Assembly: GCA_000708835.1 (NCBI GenBank)
Contig: DF237010.1
Span: 117,345 to 181,344 of the forward strand
Direction of reading: 5' to 3'
DNA length: 64,000 nucleotides
Origin: Klebsormidium nitens
Taxonomy: Eukaryota > Streptophyta > Klebsormidiophyceae > Klebsormidiales > Klebsormidiaceae
This document shows, one piece after another, positions 13,301-26,065 of this stretch (position 1 is the first letter of the stretch; each line of letters starts with the position of its first letter). Under the pieces are notes generated by a model. That model was given only the letters and a program-made list of their open reading frames with translations, was not told the DNA's origin and made no database searches. The position numbers were made by a program, and so were the translations under genes.

Positions 13301-16300
13301 GGGGAGCAGGCCCTCAGGAGGAGCGTCCCGAGAGTAGCGACAGGGGGGGGGCTTGTGAGCAGGGAGCAGAGCCGAACGGTAGTGTCGACGTGGAAGAGAG
13401 TGACGTCACCATGTGGGAGAATGAGCTGGCGGACGCAGTGTTCCACGAGATCTGGTTGTGGGAGTTGAGGAAGAATGTGAAGCATAAGGAGGGGACAGAG
13501 AAAAGCGCATGGGAGGCGCGGTGGAAGGGAGTGCCCAAAGCGAAGTACATCGTGAAGGATATTGAGCGCGCCAAGACGTACGGCCACACGGCGCACGAAT
13601 ACCCGCAAGGGGTGGCGGCATGGTCGGACGTGTTTCACATGTACGAGAAGAAGGTGCGTCCGCATCTGGTTCGTTGTTCCGAAGAGGCTTTCATGCTCTG
13701 TGGTCCTTTTCGAGAATGATGCTTGCGTTGTCCACCGTTTGTTGTTACCGGACTCTCCAAAGGGACACGGAGTGGGGTGCTTTTGATCCCACAAAGTCAG
13801 TCACTCAGTCTGATACGAGAGTCTCGTATCTGTATTCTTTGGAAAAGTTCGTAGCTTGCGCAATGAGTACTGAGCCCTAGTTAGGGCCGTGACGCAGAAT
13901 GGTTTGTACGCCGCTCTGCGAGTTGCAGCAATGGACCCGTTTGTTTCATGTCCCACCGCTGCAACCCCGGTTCAGCTCTCAATCTATGCAGCTAGTCCGT
14001 TCCGCAACATGTGCTTAAATGCATCAGTCGTTGGAAATGGCTGCCCTTTGATAAGAGTCGGATGAGGACAAGTGATCTCTTTCTCTTGCAAGTATGCGAA
14101 GCGTTTACAGGAGTGGGGGGTGGAATATCTCATAAGTTTGGAATCCTCGCATCTCTTTGAAGAGGAGTTGCTCAAGAAACGTGCGGTTTTTATGCCCTGC
14201 TCAGATGCGCGAGGCGAACGCGGTCGACTTCGACGACATGCTGCGGCTGCTGGCGCTGCTGCTGGACGGGCGGACGTGCCGCGCGGCCAAGCGGCGCTTC
14301 CAGGCGCAGTTCAAGTACGTGCTCGTGGACGAGTGCCAGGACACCAACTCCGTCCAGAGCAAGTGAGAGCTCGGCGCAGAAGCTTTTCACAAAAAGATTG
14401 TTTTTCGACCCGTCGGCCGATCTTTCGCTGTGAAAACAAGTCTTTGGTGATGGAGGAGCGCTTCTACTGGATTCTGTAGGGTTGGATGCGAGCGCTGTTG
14501 GTCTTTAAGCACCTTGGTTACAAGATCACTCGGTCCCCTTTCAAGGCTCTCAATGACATATGGAGAAACCAAGGATTCTGCTCGTTTGCTTGTTGGGTTG
14601 AGAGGTCAAGCGACGTCCGGTAGACTTCGTTTGCTTTGCTACGTTTGAGCATCCCTTGCTTGTCGGGGTTTCATGCATAAATGAGCTTACTGTGCATGCA
14701 TTATTCTTCGCCTCTCGATTCGCTAGCCTGCCAGGATCAGAAGTGGCTCGCCTACGTCCTGAACTTTCTTTCCTCTGTGTCCAGAATCGTCCAGAGCTTC
14801 TACGAGTCGATGCCCGAAAGCAGCATCACCGTCGTAGGTAAGCAGGCGACTGTCTTTGTGTCAAGCTTTTGGCAATCCGCAACCTGAGCTTCCTCGTCGA
14901 TCCATGGGTCAACGGGCGATTGTCTGATAGATTCCATGTAACTTTATCTGCTCTTTGGTCTGATAGTTTCCATGTCACTTTATCTGCCTTTTTCTTACAG
15001 AAGCAAAACCATTCTCGTTCCCTTGGTAAAGCGAAGATCACCGAAGCACTCGTCTCTTTACTACTGGCATGAGTGTGCATGACGATCAGGTACTGACAGG
15101 TCCGTCCCGTTGCAGGCGATGACGACCAGTCCATCTACGGCTTCCGTGGTGCCAACAGCATGGCCTTCACGGTGAGTTTTGGCTGTACTCACAACGACCA
15201 TTCCCAGCTATCACTCTAACCTAACCTTCTTAGGTGTCGGTACAGCTCCGGGGCGCACGTATCGTTTGTTCAAGCCGTTTCGCGCAACAGCTCCAATGTC
15301 GCCAAGTTTCTTAGACATAGAATGTTGCGCAGACTCTTGCACTGCGTTTACCTTTATCATTTTCTTTTTGCAGCTGTTCATGGACCACTATTTCGGCGTG
15401 GAGCGGTCGCTGCTGCAGGAGAACTACCGGTCGACGGCCAACATTCTGAAAGTGGGCGGCGCAGTCATCCGCGACAACGTGCAGCGCGTGGTGCACAAGA
15501 CGCTGCGGCCCACCAAGGCGCAGGGCGACCCGGTCCTGGTCGTGCAGGCCGGCACAGAGGAGGACGAAGCTGCCTGGGTCGCCAACAAAATCGCAGGTGG
15601 GTGGCGATGGCTTTATTTATTCTTTGTGCAGTTTCATCGCAGGTGCCTCAATTGGATTGAGAAACGGTTCTTCCTCGTGAGAAAAGGTTGTGTTTCCACC
15701 TTCGACGACAAGGACGAGAACATGGTTTGTGATCAACATTTTCAGGTGGGCGGAGTATATCATGTCGCAAAGCAGACACAGGTACGGCCGTCAGGCTCCT
15801 TTCGAGGAATCGCAGTCTACCTTCTTGCGTTCTCCTGGGTTCGAGGTGTTTGTAGAAGGCAAGTCTCCTCCTGTCTGCACCGAATTCAATGCTCATGCAC
15901 TTGCTCTTTGACGGTTCTTCTGGGAGCACAGCCTTCCGAAACTCCCCAAGCTACATACATCGCAGCCCTTCTACTAAATTCTGCTTCGTACCTTCGAGCC
16001 TTTGACGGATATTTCCCTTTGCGTGCAGAGACGATGGCCGAGGAGGGCAACACGCGGCGCTTCCGCGACTTTGCGCTGCTGCTGCGCAACTTCCGCTTCG
16101 GCAAGCAGGGCTCCGTCAGCACGGTGTTCCAGCAGGCGCTCCAGCGGAGACGGATTCCGTACAAGCTCACGGGCGGGCAGAGCATCTACGAGCGGAAAGA
16201 AATTCTGGACGTCATGGCTTATTTGGAGCTTATTCTAGACGGGGATAACGACGCCGCGTTCGAGCGGGTGTGCAATAAGCCCCCCCGGGGGATGAACCCG

Positions 16301-19217
16301 GCCAAGGACAAGTCGCAGACCATGACTGTGATCCGGGCGGTAAAAGGGCAACTGGAGAACCGGGGAGAGCGCGCGAGTCTGATGGCCTCGACTAACGAGG
16401 CGCTCCGGCGGGGCGATCTGGACGGTGCGAGCGCGGGCAAAGCGCGGAGGTTCGCTGACGTCATCGAGGAGCTCCGGGACTTCGCCACGTGGCACTCGGT
16501 TGTGGAGACGACGCGCGAGGTGCTGAGGCGGACGGGGTACGCGGAGTACGCGAGGAAGGAGCGGGAGAACGAGCGGAAACGGAAACGGAAGCAGGCGGGG
16601 CGGCGCGGGGAGAGGGAGGAGAGCTTTGATTCGGACGATGAGGACGCGTTGGAGGGGGGAAAAGATGCAGATCCGGACACAGAAGCGGTGCTTTCGGACG
16701 AGGAAGATGCGGACGAAGCGATGGAGACGGAAGGGGGAAAAGAGACGGCGGGAGAGCAGAGAGACAGACCTGGGGAAGGAGAAGCGAAGCCGAAAGAGGA
16801 GGCAGATGAGACAGGACGAGCGGAAGCGGAAAATGGAGAGGGCGGAACGGAGAAGGCGGAAGAGGAAGCGGGGCACGGAGAAGAGGCGGCCGAAGCGGAG
16901 GAGAAAAAGGAGTTGGGGGAAGTGCTGTTCGGGTTTGTAAGGGAGGCAGAGCACTTTGGGAGGCAGTGGTCGGCGGGAGTGCCCCCGGACGGTGAGGAAA
17001 TAAGGTTCTCGTTTGAATCGACTCCTTTGAATTGTCTTTCTGGGCAAGTTGGCACCTTTCGTACGAACGGATTGTGGATGGCAGAGAGGAAGGGAAAGCG
17101 ACGATTGCGCTGCCAGCTTCGACTTCCTTAGCGAATCTTCTGAGGAATGTGCCCGCTTTTGTCGTAGCAAAGAAGGCTGTGGCCCTCTTGGTTAGCCCTA
17201 GATTGGCCGTTAATCTGCAGAACATTCGACTTTAAACAGGGCATGCGGTCAACACCAATCAGAGCCGTGTGATTATCTCTTCAAAATCTGCAGAGCCCAT
17301 CCGCGCAGCCTCACATGCCCTCTGCACAAAGCGAGCAACCGCCTCATCCTGACACTGATCTCTCTTTACCCCGCAATCGCAGTTGCCGAAGCTATCCCGA
17401 GCTTGTACACGCTGTGCCAAATGAAGATATGCGAGTACACCCAGGCCGGTTACTACGACTGCCAGGATGTGCGCGCGGGGGTCGCAGAGGGAATGGCAGA
17501 TGACATCTTTGCGACGCAGCGGTGAGGGATTCTCAAAATAGGTGCACGTTTCAGCAGCAATCTGATCCGGCTCACGGATTGGATGCCTCTAGATAGAACG
17601 TCTCGCAAGTTGCCTGAAATTTGCTTCCGCTTGTCTTCAAGAAAAGCCTCAAAGTCGGCTTACCAGTAAGTGTCTGCTTCAGAAACTTCTTCTCATTACT
17701 ATACTGCTCACCTTCGCTGCCATGGCATGTCCGCACACAAGAGGGTTGCTTAATGAGAAAGAGGGCGGTCGCTTTTCTTTTCTCCTCGTTTCTAAGTTGT
17801 CGACATTGCCTCTTTCATTTGCAAGTGGATTGTCTTCACTCTCTGTCTAGAACACGTCCTGTAACTTCCAACCTTTGGTCCTGGAACCGTTTCCTGCCTA
17901 ACGTTCAAGGTATGTGCACTGCTGCCTTCTCTTCGGTGGCGTATACACCGTTATCTTCGACAAGCTCACCCCGCTCGCTGGCTCGTGCAGGTTGGGCCTG
18001 TCGGTGCTGCGGGATTTCGGGAGCGCCATTGCGCTGCAAAAGGAAGAGAACGCCGCGGCCGAGGGAGAACGGGACGCCGTCACCATCAGCACGATACACC
18101 GGGCAAAGGGCCTGGAGGTGAGGCACCTTCTTTCGTCAGATTGAGAGAGCAGATTGCAACAGAGGGTCTTACGTGCGGAGTTTGTCGAGCTTCTTTTGCG
18201 GACGACAGGGATGACATTTCTATGGATCAGGAGAGATGATCCAGATTTGGACGAGCTGTCAGGGGCTCTTTGGAGTAGGGGCCCGTCAGGATGACCTTGG
18301 TAATCAGTGAGTTTTGGCTGTGCCAGGCATGTCACTTGTGAATGTTGCACGATGTACGGGGTTTTGGTTGATTCCCTGTGTTGTTTTTCTTGTAACCGAA
18401 AGAAGCCGTTCTGAGGTCCAGAGAAACGTGCTGCGGTAGAAACCAGTGCTCTTAGGAAAGAGCCTTTGCTTTTTCCACAGGACTTGATGTCCAAGTCCTT
18501 TGCTCGGTTGCTCCTTGAGCGCCTTACTGGCCCTCTCGATTGAGATATCCCCTTCCTCGCTGATCAGCTATGGACAATCCCCTCGTGCAGTGGCCGGTCG
18601 TGTTCGTCCCCCGGTGGAACGAAGGCTTCTTCCCGACCCAGTTCCGGGAGCAGGCCCTCCCCCTCCCCCCGGGCGCTCCCCAGCCCCCCGGCAAGGACGA
18701 GCTGGGCCACATCGAAGAGGAGCGGCGGCTGGCGCACGTCGCCTGCACTCGCGCCAAAGACCAGCTGTTCATATCGTACATACGCATCCTGGCCAAGTTC
18801 AAGACGCCCGAGGAGCTGGAGAAGTCGTCGTTTCCGCTGCCCGAGGTAAGAACTGCCGCGCAGGGTCGCAATAGATCTTCAGGACCCTTTTTGGGGTGAC
18901 CTCTCGATGCGGGCTTGTTTCGGGTGGCGTTTCTAACCTCTGGGAAAGTTTTCGTTTGTATGGCCGAGTCTTGAGCGGCACCGCAAGCCGGCCACAAAGT
19001 GATTCTGCGGGCATTTTGCTGCTGGGACAATGACTGTCCGTTGCAGACAGAAGAACAAGGCCTTCTGAACCAATTGCTGTGTCCTTTGTTGCAGGACCCG
19101 GCAGTCTGCCATGAAATCGTGCTTGAGGAGAGTGAAGAGGAGGCTGCTGCAAGAGACCGCGTAAACGCGACCCGCCCCAACTTCGTGGGGTTCAGGTTTG
19201 CAGGGGGCTTCGTTTAG
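10390..19217 (+). CDS. UvrD/SRS2-like superfamily 1 DNA helicase
   Basis: Thirteen phase-consistent exons give 1408 aa: 10390-11551, 12000-12215, 12654-12853, 13102-13653, 14205-14362, 14785-14837, 15116-15171, 15374-15596, 16029-16991, 17383-17521, 17991-18117, 18591-18845 and 19095-19217. It should be a 3'-5' ATP-dependent DNA helicase acting in the nucleus in repair or recombination control. Visible motifs: Q motif LSEEQRRAA; Walker A GAGTGKT (residues 388-394); motif Ia LSFTNKAA; Ib TFHSLG; II DECQD (752-756); III GDDDQSIYGFRGAN (781-794); V TIHRAKGLE; VI EEERRLAHVACTRAKDQL (1325-1342). The 360-residue N-terminus is low-complexity, with KRKR (33-36) and TKPITSFF (46-53), which resembles a PCNA-binding box without its Gln. 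Two extra low-complexity inserts break the helicase core: an RG-rich run at about 569-596 and an acidic/Lys-rich run at about 1046-1170. It is related to plant SRS2-like helicases, but orthology is not certain. Confidence 0.9.
13230..13311 (+). repeat. Arg-Gly-rich low-complexity coding segment inside the helicase
   Basis: Within helicase exon 4 the DNA is an almost pure purine run of GGCAGGGG-like triplets coding alternating Arg and Gly, roughly residues 569-596. It follows a Lys/Arg-rich stretch (ENRRKRKKKQ). RG/RGG boxes commonly bind nucleic acid. Its place between helicase motifs Ib and II is unusual. Confidence 0.85.
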
Positions 19218-20633
19218 ACACCTGGCAGGCCTTCTCGATACTCGTTGAAATGATTATAGCCTCTAAACTATCAGTCTGCTTGTCAATTAGTAAGATAGCT
19301 ATCAGTGCTGTGCCAAATGATAGAGGTCGTGCCTATTTAATAAATAGGCACGACCTCTATCATTTGGCACAGCACTGAGCTTGGAAGGGGCAGCATCTCG
19401 GGCAGGTGGTATATGTAACATAAGATCAGTTACGGCTTAGAAAAATAAAACCGTTCTTACTTTGAAATCTGTGTTTGAGTCTTGAACGCATTGTTTCTGG
19501 AAGCTGCTACCTTGGGTTGCTGCAAGGGGCAGTCAATATATTAGTAGTAACGGCGATGATAACATGCGATTGGATCGTTCAGATGGCCGAAAAGACGGGT
19601 TAAGTATAGACAACCACAACCGCGCCATATAATCTATCCGTCGGCGGCGCGCCAACATTTGCAGCGGGCCATTCAGCTCTCGATTGCAGGTTTATTCAAG
19701 AATACCGTGACAGGCCCGGCTGCCCATGTGAGGCCCACCGTCGTCGAGCATGATCCTTAGCTGGTCCACAGAAAATCTTTGATTATAGCGGGCGCCCAGG
19801 CCTACGGCCGCGCGCCAGCCTGCGTGTCATTGGCATGGCGGATCAAACGCGTGCACGTTGAGCTAGCCCGCATTGCCGTCGACGAATCGGAATACCTAGC
19901 GTGTGCATCCATGCATGGGCTCGCAATTCAATTCAGCTTACAATATTGATCGCGATGCCATGGGCCGCGCAACAGGGTAATTTATAATGATAGGCGGCTT
20001 CTATACTAATTATACATGCCAATCCCTTGCACGTCCGATCGCGCACGTGTCGACACTGTCACCTATAGCTAGAGCCGCCTACCATGATGTGCACTCACCG
20101 TCTCAGGCTGCCATCAAGCAAGCGCGGTATGCGTCCATCAATATGCGGTATGCCGCCGGCATCCTTCTCTTACTATATGGTTGACTCAGCCCTAAGTGCA
20201 TTAGTATGGCAAAGGCCTGGGGCGAAGTGTGCACATGCAGGCACAGTGCCTTATGGTGAACAGAGGCCAGGTTAATTTGCGTGACATGTCGATCAGTGGC
20301 CAATGATCGATACAGATCCAAATCTATAATGATGGTGACGATGCCCGCACTACCTCGTGTGAGGCGCGCGGCCGCTAGTGGTTGCAATCTACCAGCCCGG
20401 CAGGGCCCTCATCAGACAACCGTGTCGTGGTGAAATTTGATATGCAATACAGACAGTAAGTTAGCTACACTTTTGTCACTGGGGCCGGTCGCGTTGACAT
20501 GCGCAAGCTTCCAAGCAGTTATGCATCTCCAGCCTTGACTCTCCACGCATCATCATATTGTGTTGCTTCCCTAGCCGTCTCCTTTTGCCACATCTTGCGC
20601 CAGCTTCGCGCCATTGACGTTGAACCCACTATG
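19218..20633. other. 1.4-kb convergent intergenic region between helicase and BCP1
   Basis: Both flanking genes end here, so it should hold their 3' UTRs and polyadenylation signals. Its clearest element is the large palindrome at 19302-19378, listed separately. The rest has scattered short GC-rich palindromes (for example GGCGCGCC near 19646) but no recognisable exon, RNA gene or transposon protein. Confidence 0.5.
19302..19378. repeat. perfect 77-bp palindrome, 38-bp arms and 1-nt centre
   Basis: The left arm 19302-19339 begins TCAGTGCTGTGCC and the right arm 19341-19378 ends GGCACAGCACTGA. The arms are exact reverse complements around A19340. RNA from either strand would form a 38-bp hairpin with essentially no loop. 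It lies 85 bp after the helicase stop codon, so it may be in that 3' UTR. It could be a fold-back transposon remnant, a small-RNA precursor or a 3'-end structure; nothing in the sequence decides. Confidence 0.95.
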
Positions 20634-23600
20634 CTAGTTCTGGTCTTCGACAAGTTTCTGTAACCTCTTTTTGAAAGCGGGCAGCTTGCTAGGGTCAATC
20701 TCCATAAGCAGGTACATTTGGCGCACGTGCTTGCTCTGCACAGTCAAAGTGGATTGCTAGGGGTGTTCCAGAACAACTTCAGAATTGAGGCCGGGCAGAG
20801 GGAAAGAGTAGACGCGAAGGCACCTTGCCGAGGCAAACGGCGCTTCCGCGTCAGATTCTCACATAGAAGGGAGCAGAAACTGAATCTGCTCCAATTGACG
20901 ATTAGCCGCCACCAGAAGACAGCGATCCGAAGAAGGCGGATTGTGAATTTCCACGCGAGTATCGGCCTCACCTCATGCGCAGCAAGTGCCTCCGCCGTGA
21001 CCGGGAACCTGTAGGCCCAGCTTGATAACTGCACAAACGACCAGATCACGCTCACAACAACTGTACGGCAGTCCCGTTTGCATGGTAAGGGAGTGGTGAT
21101 TAAACTTGAAGGCAAGTACGGGAGTGGAATGCCTGAACAAACATAAAGTCGCCGTTTTTGCGAACAGAACCCTATGAGTCATTCTTTTGCGGGCGTTCTC
21201 GACTCGTTGAGCTATGAAAGATGGATCCAACAGCGCTGTTCACTTTGTTTCCCTCTTGCGTTCGTGCGAGAATGAGAGTGTTCAGTTGGAACAGCTCCTT
21301 ACTTGTTCCCAGATCTCGTCTTCCGGCTTCATGTAGATCGTCGAACTGGATGGGTCACCTCCCTACATAGATAGAAAGGAGCGAGATCCATACGGGTGCC
21401 CAGCTGTCGATCCAAGCTCCTGCCCAGACGAACCTTCCACAAAAAGCTTTCTATCTCAAGGTTCCTCCAAGAGATCGAGACCTAGACGCAAGGAGTCAAA
21501 GCAGAATTCACACAAATAAGTTACAACACTCGATAACTGTTTGTACTGGCACACGGCTTCAGAGGATCGAACTAGGATGGTGCTTACTCGGCTACTGGGC
21601 CCCGCCGCCTGTCTATCGGCCCTCTGCGTCTCCTCGAAGACCCGCGTGAGTAGCAGGTACTTGGAGAAGCGAAACGACTCCCGCAGCTCCTCGGTTGGCT
21701 GCAGTCAATACATGACAAGTTTCCCAATGTTCGTCCACCAATTGCAACATGTTCCAGCTACATGGGAAATTGAAATCACTGTTGGTGAAGCGCCAATGTG
21801 CGTTTAAGGTCCTGACTTCGGAGGCTTTTTAACACAGAGATTGCGGACTGCAGCTGCAGCATATCGGATCATGGGCTATCCACCTGAGGCAGAGCGTTGA
21901 GGATGAAAAGTAGACGGACGCTATCAGGACGCTATTATGCCCTCGCGCCCCTTCTTATGGAAAGGCCTACCGTTTTAATTTCCCTCAAGCCCTAGGTAGC
22001 TGGGAGTCTTGCAAGGCCAACAATTACTGCTTGAGATCGTGCCGCCCTCTTTGGTGGTTTCACAGAACCTCCGTGATTGCTTAAAATCCGCAATTAGAAG
22101 GCAGAAAGAGTCAAATCGAGGCCTGCAAGGTTCAAGTCAGCAAAGCTTGCCATCAAAGGTACTTCCGAGAGTAGACATGTCGAAGCCCAGATCAGCCATA
22201 CATGACTCCAAACAGAGTAACGAGATGTTGTCCCGGTTTTGACCCACCTCGTCCTCAGTGGCCCAGCTAATCTCGTCAAACAGCCCCTGGTGCAAAGGAG
22301 GCGCCAGGTCGAGGGGCACATTGATCAGCCGCTCGCTGACCAATAGCCCCACGCGGCCCTTCTTCCCATCTAGGAGCACTTCCAGCTTGCCCGCCGTGTG
22401 CTCGTCCTTTTTACACCGCAAGCGCAGGAACCGCACAATCTGCTTTGTGGGCTCCGTGTCCTGTGCCCAGGAAAGGAGTCGTGGCCGTCAGTAAAGCCGT
22501 TTTACTGGGTTTAGACAGATCTGATTTCAAGCTCATGACTCAACTCGGTTTTGGGTAGATTGATGACGGGGCATATTCGCAAAGGTGGGACGCACAACGT
22601 GGAGAAAATAGAGTACCCACTGGTTGGTCAAGTGGGGAAGAGGCTAAAATGACAGAGAGTCCCCAGTCAAAAGTCCTCCAAACGCCCTCGCAGACTCATA
22701 TTGAAACTCACAGCCAGAGCTGTTATTCATGGACGTCTGGTGACATCAATTCCGAAATATGCAAACAGACCGCAAGACATTACTCCGCCGTCCAAAGAGT
22801 ATGTGTGCACGTCACATCAGGCGGAATGATCCATGTTCAATTCTCACCTTATATCGTTCGAAAGCGAGCACCGTCAGTAACCCAATCGGGTCCTCGTCCT
22901 CGGTGGTTTTGATGACCGAGCCAACCGTTGTCTGCGCCAGTACAAGGTCCACCAATCCGGGGAGGTCAAATGTTTCATCGTCTAGGTAGCTCTTCAGGAG
23001 CGCCTTCACTCCATGGTAGTCGCTCGGTTTGGGGTCAAAGAACTCAAAGTCGACGTTGATGAAGTCCTGTGGACAGAGGTGAACTGAGTTCAAGATGCCG
23101 TAACAAACAAAGAAAAACTTGGCGAAGTTCAAGACTGCCATCCTCAGTACAATTGTTTACCACCAGATAATGCATTTCCCAAAAGAAGACAAGCTGTAGC
23201 ATAATTGTCCTTGGTGGTCCTATGTATTTCTTGCAAATGCAGAGATTGTGGAATCACAGAACGACACAAGCCAGTTGGTTTTTCTCCTACGTGATCATCG
23301 ACTGCGATGGGAGTGGTGGTAAACAGAAGCAAACAAAAGTGAAGGGCCTCTTGATGCAAACTTGCTGCATTGCACTGGCGTCATTCTTACAGCTTACCAA
23401 ACAATCCTACACTTCAAGGTGTCGATCCCGTCCACCACCCACCGTAAGTCTCTCAATGCTGCAAACAGACTCCATCGTGAGAATCATGAGGCTCAGGTGG
23501 TGCCCATTCTCACCGGCTCTTCCTTGTCTTCTTCCCCACTCTCCTCGTCCTCCTCTCCGCCCCCGCTCCCATACCCGCTGCTGCCACTTGAGTCATCGGA

Positions 23601-23729
23601 AGACAACACCTCCTCCTCCTCTATCTCTTCCTCCTCTATCTCTGCTTCTTCGTCCGGGTCAAGTTCCGTCTCTGCCCTCTTGTTGGCAGCACCCTCCCCA
23701 ACGTCATCAGTCGCCTTCCGCTTCGGCAT
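20634..23729 (-). CDS. BCP1: BCP1/BCCIP-family protein
   Basis: Seven exons, all in phase 0: 23514-23729, 22848-23066, 22248-22460, 21588-21698, 21303-21362, 20972-21028 and 20634-20735, encoding 325 aa. The N-terminus has PKRKAT, a likely nuclear signal, then a long Asp/Glu/Ser tract. The conserved BCCIP core starts at DFINVDFEFFDPKP and continues with DYHGVKALLKSYLDD, QTTVGSVIKTTEDEDP, RLINVPLDLAPPLHQGLF, FRFSKYLLLTRVF and IYMKPEDEIW, ending WAYRFPVTAE and MEIDPSKLPAFKK. In yeast, Bcp1 acts in nuclear export and as a chaperone for ribosomal protein Rpl23; human BCCIP binds BRCA2 and p21. Which role applies in plants is not visible here. Length fits the family (about 300-330 aa). It is divergent from the TRAPPC2L gene, 797 bp away. 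Confidence 0.95.
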
Positions 23730-24526
23730 GGTGGGCAGACTTCACTCCTAGTAGTACTAGAGAAAGTAGATGGTGAGCGCCTCTGCCCACTGCCTGATGC
23801 TCCTGAAACGTTGGACAGACTGTGGGCTCCTGCGCACTGGTTCTGTTACATTACCTTCGCGGCCATGACAGGAAGCGTTCCGGATAATCTGTGGATACAA
23901 CGTCATTGGAAACGGTAGCCGAGCTTGGAGAGCTTGACTTTCCACAAGATTTCTTGACGTTTCGACGACCGGTGAGTCCGGGCATTTACTATTACTATTA
24001 GAAAGAAGTTCCTCCCAAGAAACTACGCAAATGCTGGAGCTGCTCTGCTCTTGCTCAGGCTGGTCCTGAAAGGAGCTCAAGCACAAGTTGCGCAGGTCCT
24101 ACTTGTACCTACTTGGGAAGAGAGTCCAGTCACCAGTACCTAGTCTTGATAGAAAGCAGTGCTCAGCAAGATCAGCCACTTACATTTGCAGCTTGCACTT
24201 AAGGCGCTGCTGATTTGAAGACCTTAGCTGGCCGCACGGCTCCATTAGTTGAGGCAGATTGGGACGGCGGCCTCACCGCTGCAAGGCAGCTGCATAAAGT
24301 TGCGACGCAATGAAGATCAGCTACTTTGGGCCTGGCTTTTCTACTTGAGTCTCCATTGCAAGCTCCAAATTAGCTGGGCTGCTACAGGCTGAAGGAGCTC
24401 CTTTATAAGGCAGCTTGAGAGGCTAGAACTCTGACCCATATGAAAGGGTTTCCTCTTCGCCCCTCTTCAGCAGCACGTATGCAATTCACGTCTCAGCTCT
24501 TCTAAGTTGATGATTCTGCTTCCGCA
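23730..24526. promoter_or_regulatory. 797-bp divergent promoter region between BCP1 and TRAPPC2L
   Basis: Two start codons face away from each other across this short gap, suggesting a shared or overlapping promoter for two housekeeping genes. I see no firm TATA box, no repeat and no coding exon. The interval must also hold both 5' UTRs. Confidence 0.5.
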
Positions 24527-26065
24527 ATGATAGTGTGTGTAGGAGTTGTGGGCCAAGCGGTAAGTCCATCGTCTTTAATCGTCCCAATGATGCTAAAACT
24601 TTAAATTGCCTCTGACGTGCTGTTGTTTGAGGATTTTGTCATACTTGCTGTTCCTAACGGGCGCCACACTCAAGCTGGAAATGTATCCAAGGATCCGCTA
24701 TGACTTCCTGCACAAATTGATAGAACAATGCATTTTGCAATCCAGGCTTTTTGAAAGAGAGCTGAACTTGAGCAATCGGTGCCACCGGTCGCATCATCTT
24801 TGAACACTTTGGATGCTTTCAAGACTTTTCCAAGGAGATTTTTGAAGGAGAAGCTGATATTAGACGTCTCTTGGACTCGTGATCAGATGAGTACCCCTCA
24901 AGTAGGCCTCATGATTCGAGGAACCACATCTTGATACCCAACCCGGAGTTGCCCCCCAACCGAGCCTGAATTCGAGCTTTGAAGTCGCCCTCCTCCATTC
25001 TCCAATCTGAACAGAATGACTACCAACGTATGGCAAGCAGCTGAGATTTTGCATGTCGCTCCCTGCAGAACAACCCCCTTTTCATTCAGAGCTACACGGA
25101 GGGAGACGACGCGCTGAAGTTTCACCATGTAGTGCACTGTGCCCTTGATGTCATCGAAGAAAAAGGTGAGGCCCCTAAGTCAAGATGCCTGATGTATATT
25201 CGTCCTGGGCATCGTCTGCGCTGGACAACCAGTACCAGAATCGGTGGCTCCCATAGATGTGCTGTCGTGTTCTTCACAGGATAATCTGCTTAATGTCTGG
25301 TCGGGATGAGATACGGAGAGTTTGCTGCGCAGCCACCCCAAAGAAAGGCGGGACGGGCTACAACGAGACTTACCTGGGTCTGCTGTATCCTACAGAGGAC
25401 TACAAAGTGTGAGTCTCAACAGACGATTGCCACCTTGATGAGTTGCTGTCCTGAATCCGTGATTGGATCAACCTCTTGAGTGTTTTGTCTGAGGAAAACT
25501 TCAACTCAATGTTGGTGATTGCAATCGTGATAAGAACTCGAAATATGCCTGGTCCAGCTTAGGTCGGAATATGCGTGATCTGGTAGATCAACTCTGAATC
25601 GCTTTCATGGTACATTCTTGGAACAGTTGTTCAAACGCTTTTGAAGCTTGATTGCTTCCGTTATTGCAGGTACGGGTATGTAAGCAACACCCGTGTGAAG
25701 TTTATCATGGTGTCTGACGATTTGGACGCCAAAGAAGCGGATGTAAGAGGGGTGAGTCACGATTGCGCTCTATCATTTAGCCTACTTCGTCCATTCTGAC
25801 AGCATGTAAACAACAAATTCTCTTGTCTACATCGAGCTAGATTGAATTCTATATTACTCTCGCTTGTGGTGACTGGGTTGAAACGTTGTGAGGACGTCAT
25901 CTACATACTCGACTTGTTCCTCTGCAGTTTTTCAAGCGCTTCCATGCAGCGTATGTGGATGCCGCCCTCAACCCCTTCCATGTTCCCGGCAAGAGGCTAG
26001 CGTCGCCGACGTTTGCTGCACGGGTGAATGGCATCGTCAATGGTTTTGGCAAGAGCACAGCTTGA
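24527..26065 (+). CDS. TRAPPC2L: TRAPP complex subunit 2-like protein (TRAPPC2L)
   Basis: Five exons (24527-24559, 25069-25165, 25333-25408, 25670-25751, 25928-26065) encode 141 aa, the usual length for this longin/sedlin-fold subunit. The product should be part of the TRAPP tethering complexes that act in ER-Golgi and later vesicle traffic. The first exon is only 11 codons, MIVCVGVVGQA, which matches the conserved first beta strand of the family. Other family signatures are NNPLFIQSYTEGDDALKFH, VVHCALDVIEEK, YLGLLYPTEDYKVYGY, FFKRFHAAYVDA and NPFHVPGKR. The reading ends GFGKSTA. Phases 0, 1, 2 and 0 join cleanly. Nothing is missing or truncated. Confidence 0.95.

Noticed and set aside
15690-15911. 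Possible helicase exon between exons 8 and 9
   Set aside because: Exons 8 and 9 join in phase to give the expected UvrD order, and adding this segment breaks the frame.
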